Notes: generated by a model not told the origin, from the letters alone. A stretch of 64,000 nucleotides of DNA from Paenibacillus sp. 1781tsa1 (GCF_024159265.1 NZ_JAMYWY010000001.1:992001-1056000), one strand, 5' to 3'. Numbered from the stretch's first letter, positions 47,701-55,650 are shown. Translations and numbers: made by a program.

Positions 47701-49097
47701 AATTCCAAGCTAACATCAAAGCAAAAGATATGTATGGAAAAGAAGCGACAGCCTATATTGATATTGAAGTTCTTGAATCTGGAAATATCAGTTCAATTCC
47801 GGATCAAACGGTAACATGGCCTTGGTCTGCTCTGAATCTTGACCTGACATCGTACCTGATGAATTTTGATACAGCCACGTTAACGGTGGATGCTTCCTCA
47901 GCAGATACCAATATTGCGACAGTCTCTGCCAATGGTTCACAGATAGCTGTTGCTCCAGTTGCTGAAGGAAATACAACAGTGACGTTAACGGTATATGACC
48001 AGAAAGGGCGTAGCGAACAAGCTTTCTTTGGCGTGACTATACAAGGCGAGCCTGCTGGCCCTAACTTGGCCCCTGAGGTAGTAAGTAGCATTTACGAACA
48101 AGTTTTGACACCTAATGTAACGAATGAGCGCACGTTTGACCTGAGCCAACTATTCAGTGATCCCGATGGAGATGCGTTGCAATTCACGATAAGCAATAGC
48201 TCAAATGAAGCGGTGAATGCAAGCATTAATGGTAACCAGATCATACTAAAACCGGGGACTGGGAATGTAGTTGCTCCTTTAACCATAACAGCGAAGGATG
48301 GAAAAGGTGGACAGGTAGATTACACCTTCAACGTTCGGACTGCTTCTCTAGTTAACGGTGGGGTCATGCAGATCAACACGAAGTCCGGTGTCATAGATCC
48401 TCTGATTCTTACAGCGTCCAATTGGTTCCCTGGGCAGACGAGTTTTAAAGTATATAGCGGTACGCCAGATTCAACGTTTACAGGACCGGATACGATTAAT
48501 TCTCCCCAGATCCCTTTGAGTGTATCTCCATTATTATTCTGGATCATAGGGAATGACGGTAGGGCCGTGGTCGTTCAGGTGAACTCGAAAAATCAGGGCA
48601 CGTCAGAGTTGTTCTTCTCTCAGTATGCAGATGCAGGGAATGGCCGCAGTGTTGTTCAACTTTATTACACAGGTGACGGTGATCCGTCACATAAAGCAAC
48701 CGGGTATCAATTGGAAGTTCATCAGTGGTTGAAAAAGACATCCACAATGAAAGTGACAACCAAAAACATATTAGATGTTACTTCGGGGTTACCTTATTTA
48801 AACATCAATTATACTTTTTACGATTTTTTCGATATAACGCCAGCTTGGTACTACAATGATGAGTTGGAATTGTATAATCCGTATGAGTATAACGTCGTTG
48901 CGTTCGTTCTGAGAAAAGATGGACGAATCGTAGATGTCCTAGGTGATCCAACTTCACATGAGCAATTCATGCCTGCTGGCGGGACGTTTATTCGAAAACG
49001 GGGGATATATACAGGTTCACAACAGTTCTCATTAACTGGTGAATGGAATGAGTTTCCTAAAGGAACTCTACAGTACGTGGACAAACATACACCGTAG
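44754..49097 (+). CDS. large S-layer-homology surface protein with tandem cadherin-like repeats
   Basis: A 1447-aa exported protein with a strong AAGGAG site. After the signal peptide (QLALIALLLSNTVPVSAQ) come three SLH domains (about 45-215; KGDPDGNVRAADPITRQEL). A beta-solenoid-like region rich in V, N and G (about 280-490) follows, then a Ser/Gly linker (SSGGASGGSGG) and about seven Ig/cadherin-like repeats carrying the calcium-type motif DPDGD-x-L (for example YTDPDGDPLTYTATSS, FNDPDGDALEFHTP, FSDPDGDALQFTIS). The C-terminal about 250 residues resemble a lamin-tail-like domain. It probably forms a rigid surface or adhesin structure. It is co-transcribed with the preceding SLH gene. Confidence 0.87.
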   Translation: MPKIRRTVQLALIALLLSNTVPVSAQHVKSEEQTMSVPGISSAHHNNNKLNDVMNRAVSMGFIKGDPDGNVRAADPITRQELAAVLAQALGLTLDKSVSASFTDVKSTSWSAPSIQAVKKAGILQGDATGRFRPQAQITGQELVTVLVRATALAKQEVQGDPLPSDWKGASTWAAPYIRTAEKAELLSEYQGENKVKQGLVRGEAIGMLLSAMFPETRLSVIQSIEGKQIQINGVIYQISEQVAGLLNNRNKAVLAQAGIQFKSSNHTLTEINGLEIRTGGQEAGPGKAEFSGNLLLDGGDAVIHGDLTTKADFVSVEGLTVKGKLTIAPEVKHDFFAKDINVAQSVFVYGGDSNTVVFENSILNIVGVDKSDVHVALTGNTRTQEVNVRSDSMLDIEKAANLPLLNILEGASKVELQGAIDTVHVNTSKSLQLNGNVTLQQLNVDGTGAVNINAAGTIQQLQVNNPSTQINVAGNVKVSDISLAAGVSSSVVSGNTGTASSNTVSPSSGGASGGSGGETSPVVANRAPELLKPFENRKYTQNGQGATLNLNNYVTDPDGDLVTYTVSSSKLAVAKVILNGSQLDIVPLGDGTATITVTSNDGRGKRLRSTFEVYVNRPPIASPIPDQELIAESGSKDVDLMVYVMDDEKYESELLYSVTNSAPEIVDTEIVKSNYAESVLRLTPKKAGEVILKIKVDDGQIADDGSTGITELDMKVVVLPPLNRAPVGEAPSKIEVYLGDDIPVVKLNEVYTDPDGDPLTYTATSSNPDGVTVEENAGELKLTSLQNGTYTISYTVNDGNGGITEDFFDIDILLVPNHNPVGNSPGWVEAYLGFPTDPIPSVDLNDYYTDPDGDPLTFSAYSSNPDLIVEEEAGVLSFTALEFGEYIIYYSVEDGKGGSISTAFQIRINPKPNASPVLTQNLPAQTLFVGKEDAVINLSEYFNDPDGDALEFHTPLDFNNLLIAEMVIQENKLIIHPRQVGKFQANIKAKDMYGKEATAYIDIEVLESGNISSIPDQTVTWPWSALNLDLTSYLMNFDTATLTVDASSADTNIATVSANGSQIAVAPVAEGNTTVTLTVYDQKGRSEQAFFGVTIQGEPAGPNLAPEVVSSIYEQVLTPNVTNERTFDLSQLFSDPDGDALQFTISNSSNEAVNASINGNQIILKPGTGNVVAPLTITAKDGKGGQVDYTFNVRTASLVNGGVMQINTKSGVIDPLILTASNWFPGQTSFKVYSGTPDSTFTGPDTINSPQIPLSVSPLLFWIIGNDGRAVVVQVNSKNQGTSELFFSQYADAGNGRSVVQLYYTGDGDPSHKATGYQLEVHQWLKKTSTMKVTTKNILDVTSGLPYLNINYTFYDFFDITPAWYYNDELELYNPYEYNVVAFVLRKDGRIVDVLGDPTSHEQFMPAGGTFIRKRGIYTGSQQFSLTGEWNEFPKGTLQYVDKHTP

Positions 49098-49120
49098 ACT
49101 TGTATTTGCTACAATGACGT

Positions 49121-49579
49121 TCAGTCTAACAGATGGTACGTCTCAATAACGAAATAAAAATCCTCCGTGCTCTGAAAGAGAGTATGGGGGATTTTTTCAT
49201 TTAACAGGATACGGATACATGCAGGATCTAAGAATTTCGTTCTTCTGCGCCACCGTTCGTTCACAAGTGCTGATTCTTCTGCATAAGAACGTTCCAGCTT
49301 CGCACGGATAAATTGCTCTGCATGTTCGTTTGGACGAGAGTGAAGTTCTTTGGCGTACTCACCAAATGAGCTGACATCCCGTACCTTTTCCAACACACTG
49401 TTCAGTAGCGGACTGCCCGCATAGAGCAAGGAGGCCGTCTCTTCAGATTCAAACTTGAGCAACAGAATAGCCTTCTGGATGGCTTGCATCTCACCTTGAG
49501 TTAGGTAAACAGCCTTCGTAGCGTGCTCTCCTGATGCTTCTGATGCCCCTGGTAAAAATGGTTCATGGTCCTGATTCAT
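49121..49579 (-). CDS. protein of unknown function, third gene of the immunity-like operon
   Basis: A 152-aa soluble protein that I do not recognise. It is mostly helical (TQGEMQAIQKAILLLKFESEE, YAKELHSRPNEHAEQFIRAK) and ends with IPHTLFQSTEDFYFVIETYHLL. The ATG overlaps the stop of the preceding HEAT-like gene by 4 bases, showing translational coupling. It may have a role linked to the immunity-like protein encoded first in the unit. Its last 25 codons also encode the terminator of the opposite SLH operon. Confidence 0.7.
   Translation of the reverse strand: MNQDHEPFLPGASEASGEHATKAVYLTQGEMQAIQKAILLLKFESEETASLLYAGSPLLNSVLEKVRDVSSFGEYAKELHSRPNEHAEQFIRAKLERSYAEESALVNERWRRRTKFLDPACIRILLNEKIPHTLFQSTEDFYFVIETYHLLD
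49159..49197 (+). terminator. intrinsic terminator of the SLH operon, inside the convergent gene
   Basis: AATCCTCCGTGCTC (49159-49172) pairs with GAGTATGGGGGATT (49180-49193) with three G-U pairs, followed by TTTTTT. It lies within the 3' end of the coding region at 49121-49579 on the other strand. Confidence 0.85.
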
Positions 49580-50091
49580 AGATCATCACTTCCTGAGATG
49601 GAATGCAGTTCTCGCTTGGCGAAAGTGCCGAAATGCGGATGAGATTGGAGCGATTCCAACGCAAGGATAGCCCTTGGGATATGTTTGTGAGCAGTCAGAA
49701 TAGCAAAAGCTGCACCTTGAAGTAAAATGTAGGCATTCCCCTCCAGCACGTCCTGAGCCAACGTAATCTCAGCTTCGGTAGCAGGTAACAAGGCGAGAGT
49801 CTGTAAAGCATAATTCTGTACATCCTCATCTTCTTCTGAGTCTCGAACAAGTTGTGCGGCAGCATGACGAATTTCATCCAATAGTGAGGAAGACCCGGCC
49901 ATGCCCAAAGCACGCCATGCTTCGATGCGGATGAGATCTTCTTCATGTGTATCCATACCGATAGATAGAACTTGATGTGTAAATTGGTTATCGGTTAGTT
50001 CGATCAGATCACGAAGTGCCTGGAGTTTCTCTTCACCACTGATTTCGTTAAAATCAGGGTATTCATTGTTGTTATGATTCATATCAGTCAT
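49576..50091 (-). CDS. HEAT-like repeat protein
   Basis: A 171-aa protein from ATG 50091, which is well spaced from AGGAGGTGA; the ATG at 50100 is too close. The sequence consists of paired helices of HEAT-repeat type (LIRIEAWRALGMAGSSSLLD, VQNYALQTLALLPATEAEI), likely a protein-protein interaction scaffold. It follows the small immunity-like gene by 26 bases and overlaps the next gene by 4. A similar neighbourhood occurs in toxin-immunity islands, but I see no toxin in the window. Confidence 0.75.
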   Translation of the reverse strand: MTDMNHNNNEYPDFNEISGEEKLQALRDLIELTDNQFTHQVLSIGMDTHEEDLIRIEAWRALGMAGSSSLLDEIRHAAAQLVRDSEEDEDVQNYALQTLALLPATEAEITLAQDVLEGNAYILLQGAAFAILTAHKHIPRAILALESLQSHPHFGTFAKRELHSISGSDDL

Positions 50092-50117
50092 TTGTATCAT
50101 TCACCTCCTGAAGAATA

Positions 50118-50336
50118 TTAAGATGGGGGCGGAAGAATGATCGGACGAGCTGCCAACGCTTCCTCTACAATCTGTTCAGGCGTCAGGTCTCGATCATCCC
50201 AGTAAATCAGGTTACTGATCTCTGCGTGAGGCACCTGCTGCTGTAGCTCCGTCAACATGTCATCCAACTCGGCTTCCGTTCCTTCAGAGTCCATCAGTTT
50301 GCGAACCAATTCTACCAAATGTAATCGATTGTCCAT
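50118..50336 (-). CDS. colicin/pyocin DNase-type immunity protein (Im9-like)
   Basis: A 72-aa protein from ATG 50336 (CAGGAGG upstream; the frame is open further). The sequence follows the E-colicin immunity fold: LVELVRKLMDSEGTEAELDD, LQQQVPHAEISNLIYWDD and TPEQIVEEALAAR. In Im9 the conserved SDLIYY segment touches the DNase; here it is SNLIYW, so Asp 51 is Asn and Tyr 55 is Trp. Such proteins neutralise HNH-type nuclease toxins. No partner nuclease gene is seen nearby, so it may be an orphan immunity gene. It is first in a three-gene unit with the HEAT-like gene. Confidence 0.8.
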   Translation of the reverse strand: MDNRLHLVELVRKLMDSEGTEAELDDMLTELQQQVPHAEISNLIYWDDRDLTPEQIVEEALAARPIILPPPS

Positions 50337-50395
50337 ATCGATACCTCCTGAATGATTTATAGCATGAACCAACCAGAGCAAGCGTTAAAGAGAGA

Positions 50396-50640
50396 ACGAT
50401 AAAAAAGCGTTAGAGAGTGTTGAAGAGGCTAACGAGCGCTAACGAATCTGAGACGTCTTATTCAAGGCTGGGGAGCGCCCGCGGAAATCTAAGGAACCTG
50501 AGACACACTATATTCGAATAAACAGCCGTTTGCAGCGTTATAGCCTGTGATTTTTGGGAAATAACGTGTCTGAAGTTTCTTACAATTTAGAAAGCGGACT
50601 TAAAGGCTGAATAAGACGTCCTGAGTTCTTTAGAAAATCA
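50396..50640. repeat. intergenic repeat region, family B (nested inverted copies)
   Basis: GACGTCTTATTCA (50452-50464) and TGAATAAGACGTC (50608-50620) are perfect 13-bp inverted arms. Inside, GAACCTGAGACAC (50494-50506) is inversely repeated as GTGTCTGAAGTTTC (50567-50580) with mismatches. The shared unit is roughly GAACCTGAGACACGCTATT. A second element of this family is at 61290-61432. No gene is visible. Confidence 0.65.
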
Positions 50641-50757
50641 ACGGACCCATTCGACAGGAGTAATCAGCTTGGACTTCAAGACGTTTTAGATGCTGAAGCC
50701 CATCATCGTATAGCTTTCCTGAGTTTGAAGACACACCCTAGTCTTGTATTGGGCTTT

Positions 50758-50817
50758 GCTCCAATTCAATTCGATCCAATCAAATCCAATCCAATCCAAT
50801 TCAATTCAGTTCAATTC
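50758..50817 (+). repeat. imperfect pentanucleotide tract (CAATY)n
   Basis: About eleven copies of CAATT/CAATC with a few changes run from 50761 to 50816, a microsatellite-like stretch directly before repeat A copy 1. It could vary in copy number between strains. Confidence 0.75.
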
Positions 50818-50827
50818 GTTCTAATAA

Positions 50828-50989
50828 GAGAGGACAGAAGGGACCAGAAGAAGCGGAGCGTTCGCCTGCAAGCTTTCTGCAAGAAAGCTACATCAGAAGC
50901 ATACGCTATCCCCGAATTTCCCCATTATAAAAGGAATCAAATAAATCTGGGGATAACAGCGATCGGAAGGTTGTTCTGTCATCAGAGTG
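50828..50989 (+). repeat. dispersed intergenic repeat family A, copy 1
   Basis: A 162-base element that shares long end blocks with the inverted copy at 55651-55775: GAGAGGACAGAA, AAGCGGAGCGTTCGCCT, AAATCTGGGG, TAACAGCGAT and GGAAGGTTGTTCTGTCATC. The ends pair (GACAGAA with TTCTGTC), and inner hairpins differ in sequence but keep their pairing. Copy 1 has an extra AGCTTTCT-GCA-AGAAAGCT hairpin. It is likely a structured RNA or a small non-autonomous element. Confidence 0.75.
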
Positions 50990-51026
50990 TGCAGTGTAAC
51001 TATTTTCTAGTTCAATTTATCTAGCA

Positions 51027-52016
51027 TCACTCCATACGTATAGCCAGATTACCAAACTGCGCGCCTTTTTCCATGCGTTCGAATGCCTTCGCTACATCCT
51101 GCAACGGATATACGCTATCGATTACAGGATGTATATCATGCTGCTCCACCCATCGCAGCATCTGGATAAACTCCTCACGGCTGCCCATAGAGGTGCCGAT
51201 TAGACTGATCTGCGGGAAGAAGATAGAGCGAATTGGTAGGGTCACATCATCCCCCGAGCTTGCACCATACATCACGATACGTGCACCTGGTCTGATTATA
51301 TCAAAATATTTCGGGAACATGGCTTGTCCGATGCTATCCAAGATGATGTCCACAGGTTCCAGATCGTTCTGCAAATTCCAATCGGCATGACTATCCAGTG
51401 CATGGGTAGCACCCAAGCGCAGTGCCTCATTTCTTTTGGCTTCACTTCTGGAGGTGACAGTCACCTTAGCACCAGCCGCTACTGCCATGAGCAGGGCATA
51501 AGTCGCTACACCACCGCCAATACCGGGAATGAGGACATGTTCACCTTGCTTTAATACGCCGCGAGTAAACAAGGCGCGATAGGCCGTCAGCGCTGAAAGG
51601 GGAAGCACACCTGCTTCCTCCCAGGATAGGTGGGCTGGCTTAGGCAGGGCATTTTCAGCAGGCAACGTAATATATTGAGCCAGCGTTCCATCCGTAGGAC
51701 CACCAACAATATCGGGCACGATCGGTACGTTATTCGCAACTTCCCAACCGAGCGTAGGATGGATAATGACTTCATCCCCTATCTCGAGTCCACTTACACC
51801 TTCGCCAATCTCTACGATAATACCTGCCCCATCGGAACCAGGAATGAGCGGGGTGTCCTGGGTTCCGCGTCCTGCCATGATAAATAGATCCCGATGGTTG
51901 ATACCAGCGGATTTTAATTGAATCTGCACTTCCCCGGCTTCTGGTGCCCGAGAGATTGACTCTGTATATTGAAGACCAGCAAGGCCGCTCTGGCCCGAAT
52001 GGATCATAGCTTTCAT
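51027..52016 (-). CDS. zinc-binding-type alcohol dehydrogenase/quinone oxidoreductase
   Basis: A 329-aa medium-chain dehydrogenase/reductase of the quinone oxidoreductase group. It has a GroES-like N-terminus (KSAGINHRDLFIMAGRGTQ, PLIPGSDGAGIIVEIGEGV) and a nucleotide-binding motif HVLIPGIGGGVATYALLMA (GxGxxA/G type). The catalytic zinc cysteine is missing (NHRD in place of CHTD) and no structural zinc cysteines are present, so it is probably a zinc-free NADPH quinone or enone reductase. RBS GGAGGA is well placed. It is divergent from the LysR gene at 52198, its likely regulator. Confidence 0.9.
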   Translation of the reverse strand: MKAMIHSGQSGLAGLQYTESISRAPEAGEVQIQLKSAGINHRDLFIMAGRGTQDTPLIPGSDGAGIIVEIGEGVSGLEIGDEVIIHPTLGWEVANNVPIVPDIVGGPTDGTLAQYITLPAENALPKPAHLSWEEAGVLPLSALTAYRALFTRGVLKQGEHVLIPGIGGGVATYALLMAVAAGAKVTVTSRSEAKRNEALRLGATHALDSHADWNLQNDLEPVDIILDSIGQAMFPKYFDIIRPGARIVMYGASSGDDVTLPIRSIFFPQISLIGTSMGSREEFIQMLRWVEQHDIHPVIDSVYPLQDVAKAFERMEKGAQFGNLAIRME

Positions 52017-52197
52017 ATTTAATATTCCTCCTGTCTATTTAGCCAGATTTCACTACTGAGCCTCATTGTACAGATAGGGCAGATTCACGTAAAATGAACA
52101 AAAATGATTGTCAGTATCATTGAAAATAATAGATAAGCACTTTGCATGAATTAGATGATGAAGAATTCTGATATAACGACGAGCAGGTGATCAGGGT

Positions 52198-53058
52198 ATG
52201 GATGCAGGTGATTTGAAAATATTTCAGGCGGTTGCCCGCGAAGGTAGTATCAGTAAAGCTGCACTCGCACTCAATTATGTACAATCTAATGTGACCACAC
52301 GAATCAAACAGTTGGAGACACAGCTACAAGTACCGCTGTTTCATCGTTCCAATCGGGGGATGTCTCTTACACCAGCGGGAGAGAATCTACTTGTGTATGC
52401 GGATCGAATTTTGCAATTATTATATGAAGCAGAGCAGGCCACACAAGTGGGGAATCCGCCTTCCGGCATGCTTCGTCTGGGTGCCATTGAGACAGCAGCT
52501 TCCACTTTCCTCACGCCGCTCCTGGCTGAATACAGTTCATGTTACCCGGAGGTACAACACTCGCTTGTCACGGGTGGGACCCATGAACTGAATCAGAAGG
52601 TAATCCAACATGAATTGCATGGGGCGTTAATATATGGCCCAATCGATCATCCTGATCTGAACTATATGAAGATGTATGACGAGGAAATGGTGTTGATCGC
52701 CGAACCTGGAGTGCATGAGATACACGAGTTATTGTCCAGGCCGATGTTGTTTTTTGAGATCGGATGCACACATCGCACTCAGGCGGAATCCTTTTTGAAA
52801 GATCAGGGTATCCACTCACTGAGCATTATGGAATATGGAACACTGGACACGATTCTGAATGGGGTATCTGCTGGGCTCGGTGTATCATTGTTGCCGCGGT
52901 CTTCAGTTACCAAAGCAGAATTAAGGGGCGAGATCACGGTGATGTCTTTGCCAGATCCCTATTCCCGGTTGGAAGTAGGATTTGTGTATTCCCGTGGTGA
53001 ACATATATCAAGTGCGCTAAGCGCTCTGGTACAGATCATTACAGAACCCGAACTATAG
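52198..53058 (+). CDS. LysR-family regulator
   Basis: A 286-aa regulator with an N-terminal winged HTH (FQAVAREGSISKAALALNYVQSNVTTRIKQLE) and a periplasmic-binding-like effector domain (about 90-285). It is close to the CysL/YofA-like group. It is divergent from the quinone oxidoreductase gene (182 bases between starts), the usual arrangement for LysR and its target. Confidence 0.9.
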   Translation: MDAGDLKIFQAVAREGSISKAALALNYVQSNVTTRIKQLETQLQVPLFHRSNRGMSLTPAGENLLVYADRILQLLYEAEQATQVGNPPSGMLRLGAIETAASTFLTPLLAEYSSCYPEVQHSLVTGGTHELNQKVIQHELHGALIYGPIDHPDLNYMKMYDEEMVLIAEPGVHEIHELLSRPMLFFEIGCTHRTQAESFLKDQGIHSLSIMEYGTLDTILNGVSAGLGVSLLPRSSVTKAELRGEITVMSLPDPYSRLEVGFVYSRGEHISSALSALVQIITEPEL

Positions 53059-53106
53059 AGGTTGTTGAAAAAGTAAGCTTTTGAACAAGCATTATTAAAG
53101 GAGTGA

Positions 53107-54213
53107 ATGGCGTTGGAGGATACTACGTTAACATTGGCGGATGCATTTAATCAGGTAGATTTTATTGTGGGCGGTCATGGCAGTCGCCAAGTGAAGGTGC
53201 TTCAGAACGTACTGGAGCAGATCGATGGGGAGACCTTCAGTGACCACTACGGCAACGGCCCCATCATCGAAGAATTTCAGCAACAGATGGCGGACGTTCT
53301 CGGCAAGGAATCGGCAGTGTTTTTCCCAAGTGGAACGATGGCGCAGCAGATTGCATTACGGATCTGGTGTGATCGCAAAGGGATAAAACGAGTAGCCTAT
53401 CACCCTCTATGCCATCTGGAAATCCATGAGGAAGATGGATTGAAAGAGTTACATCAGATTGAATCGATTTTACTGGCGGACAAGGATCGGTTGATTCGTT
53501 TGCAAGATGTACAAGCGCTTGATCAGGATATTGCCTGCCTGCTGTTGGAACTGCCACAACGCGAGATTGGCGGGCAATTGCCAGCGTATGAAGAACTGGA
53601 AGCAATCTCGGCCTATTGCCGTGAACGCGGGATTAAGCTGCACTTGGACGGAGCACGTCTGTTTGAGATTACTCCCTATTACGAGAAAACGCCTGCGGAG
53701 ATTTGCAGTCTGTTTGATACGGTGTATGTGTCTTTTTACAAAGGGATCGGGGGCATTGCGGGGGCCATATTGGCAGGAGACACGGATGTAATGCAAGAGT
53801 CGAAAGTATGGAAACGGCGGCACGGCGGTGATCTGATCGGCCTGTATCCGTATATTCTGAGTTCCCAGTATTATTTCAATGAACGGATTGGCAAAATGGA
53901 GCTTTATTATGAGCAGGCTAAAGAACTGGCATCTCTATTGAATGCGTGTCACGGGATACATACATTGCCCGAAGTCCCGGTATCCAATATGTTCCATGTA
54001 CATTTTGCGCTTGGTGCTGCCGAAGTTGAACCAATCCTTGTGCAAATGGCTCAGCGGTTTGGCATAGGAATGACTTCATATCTGAACAAAACGAGTGGGA
54101 ACAGCTGTGCCTTTGAATTGTCCACGGGTGATCGTTATGAGAATATTCCCCAGGATAAGCTGCGTGCAGCACTGGAATGGCTGGATCAAGAGTTGCGTAC
54201 ACAGGTGAGATAA
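53107..54213 (+). CDS. low-specificity threonine aldolase / beta-eliminating lyase family
   Basis: A 368-aa PLP enzyme of the aspartate aminotransferase fold, threonine aldolase group. It splits L-threonine or allo-threonine to glycine and acetaldehyde. The PLP-binding Lys 212 is in VYVSFYKGIGGIAGA; LHLDGARLFEI holds the Asp/Arg cofactor contacts. GNGPIIEEFQQQMADVLGKE is typical of the N-terminus. Start ATG 53107 follows AAAGGAGTGA closely; the TTG at 53113 has better spacing and may be the real start. A SMI1/KNR4-like gene follows after 32 bases. Confidence 0.88.
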   Translation: MALEDTTLTLADAFNQVDFIVGGHGSRQVKVLQNVLEQIDGETFSDHYGNGPIIEEFQQQMADVLGKESAVFFPSGTMAQQIALRIWCDRKGIKRVAYHPLCHLEIHEEDGLKELHQIESILLADKDRLIRLQDVQALDQDIACLLLELPQREIGGQLPAYEELEAISAYCRERGIKLHLDGARLFEITPYYEKTPAEICSLFDTVYVSFYKGIGGIAGAILAGDTDVMQESKVWKRRHGGDLIGLYPYILSSQYYFNERIGKMELYYEQAKELASLLNACHGIHTLPEVPVSNMFHVHFALGAAEVEPILVQMAQRFGIGMTSYLNKTSGNSCAFELSTGDRYENIPQDKLRAALEWLDQELRTQVR

Positions 54214-54245
54214 CAAGCGGATTCTAATGTAAAGGGGGAGTTCAA

Positions 54246-54716
54246 GTGAAGTCGATGGAATTAGAACCGATTCGTGATCTTTTGGTGAAAGCTTACAATA
54301 CGACTATGGGAGAAGGGTGCACGCCCGAACCGCAACAGAGCATTGAGAATTTTGAGCAAAAGTATAACGTGCAATTGCCCGTAGCGTACCGTGCACTTTT
54401 GCTTGAATTCGGGGCATGTAATTTCGGCGATCCTGCCTTGTATTCAGCAAAAGAACTGGATTGGGCATATCCCGAGTTTCTGGAAGTCTACCGTGAAGTT
54501 AAGAAAGAGTACCAGCTGTCGGATGACCTCAATCCGTTCCCGATTGGTGGATTTGGCGAAGGCAGTATGGCTATATTGGATCAGACTTCGGGCAAGATCC
54601 TAATGTTGATCCATGATGCAGGAGATACGCCAATTCGAGAGATTGCAGTAGACTTTAATGATTTAATGACGCAGTTGACGGAGTCCGCGATCTGGGTACA
54701 GGAACAGATGAATTAA
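54246..54716 (+). CDS. SMI1/KNR4 (SUKH) family protein
   Basis: A 156-aa protein. The GTG start is six bases after AAAGGGGGAG. The core follows the SUKH-1 pattern: IENFEQKYNVQLPVAYRALL, LEFGACNFGD, NPFPIGGFGEGSMAILDQ. SUKH proteins are often immunity proteins in polymorphic toxin systems but also housekeeping factors. Here the neighbours are a threonine aldolase and a LysR regulator, so there is no direct sign of a toxin locus. Confidence 0.85.
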   Translation: MKSMELEPIRDLLVKAYNTTMGEGCTPEPQQSIENFEQKYNVQLPVAYRALLLEFGACNFGDPALYSAKELDWAYPEFLEVYREVKKEYQLSDDLNPFPIGGFGEGSMAILDQTSGKILMLIHDAGDTPIREIAVDFNDLMTQLTESAIWVQEQMN

Positions 54717-54746
54717 CAGGGAGACGGAAGGAAGCGCAACAGACCT

Positions 54747-55634
54747 ATGGATATTCGTAAGTTAAGATATTTTATCACCGTGGCGGAGGAGCTTCATTTT
54801 CACCGTGCAGCGGAGAAATTAAACATGACACAGCCACCCCTGAGCCAGCAGATTCAAAATCTGGAGGAAGAGCTAGGCGTAAAATTATTGGAGCGCACGA
54901 GAAAAATGGTTCGTTTGACGCCAGCAGGTGCCATCTTTCTGGAACAGGCTAGACTCATCATGGCCCAACTCGAACGATCCATTCAGCTTACACAAAAGGC
55001 AGATCAAGGGATTATTGGGCATATATCCGTAGCCTTCGTGGATTCCGCTTCGGGCGGGATCATGGTGGATGTCCTTAGGAAATTTCGCGCTGCGTATCCT
55101 CAGATTGAATTGACGCTGCGTGAGATGACTTCGTCCCAACAATTGCAGGCACTGGAGGACGGACAGATCCATATTGGATTTTTGCGATATCAGGAAGACA
55201 CTCTTCATGTCTCTTTCCGTCCCTGTCAGATGGAAACGTTGATTGCCGTTTTGCCAGATCATCACCCGATGGCTTCTCAGACTCAAGTTTCAATTCGAGA
55301 ACTGGCGGATGAAGATTTTATTTTATTCCCAAGGCATCTGGGTTCTCCGTTCCATCGTCTCGTTCTGGATTATTGCAGGGAGCATGGCGTAGATCCTAGA
55401 ATTACACAGGAAGCGATCCAGATGTATACGATTGTAAATCTCGTTGCAGCGGGCATGGGTATTTCCATTGTTCCCTCCTCGGTGGATGTGTTCCAGCGAA
55501 AGGGTGTAGTCTTTCTTCCTTTACAAGAAAATCCGCCCTCCGTACCGTTGTACACGGCATGGCGGACGGATATGAATCAGGAAGTGATATCCCGCTTTAT
55601 GAGCATTGTTGATAGGGAATATGAGTTGCACTAA
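54747..55634 (+). CDS. LysR-family regulator (CynR/BenM-like)
   Basis: A 295-aa regulator with an N-terminal HTH (LRYFITVAEELHFHRAAEKLNMTQPPLSQQIQNLEEEL) and an effector-binding domain. The AEELHFHRAA version of the HTH is typical of the CynR/BenM/CatM branch, which often responds to small aromatic or organic acids. It follows the SUKH gene by 30 bases, with GGGAGACGGAAGG as a possible RBS region. The target is unknown; the gene could autoregulate or act elsewhere. Confidence 0.9.
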   Translation: MDIRKLRYFITVAEELHFHRAAEKLNMTQPPLSQQIQNLEEELGVKLLERTRKMVRLTPAGAIFLEQARLIMAQLERSIQLTQKADQGIIGHISVAFVDSASGGIMVDVLRKFRAAYPQIELTLREMTSSQQLQALEDGQIHIGFLRYQEDTLHVSFRPCQMETLIAVLPDHHPMASQTQVSIRELADEDFILFPRHLGSPFHRLVLDYCREHGVDPRITQEAIQMYTIVNLVAAGMGISIVPSSVDVFQRKGVVFLPLQENPPSVPLYTAWRTDMNQEVISRFMSIVDREYELH

Positions 55635-55650
55635 AGGTTATTTACACTTA

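Noticed and set aside
50725..51024. 99-codon plus-strand open frame
   Set aside because: It runs through the CAATY tract and repeat A, with low-complexity composition; not a gene.
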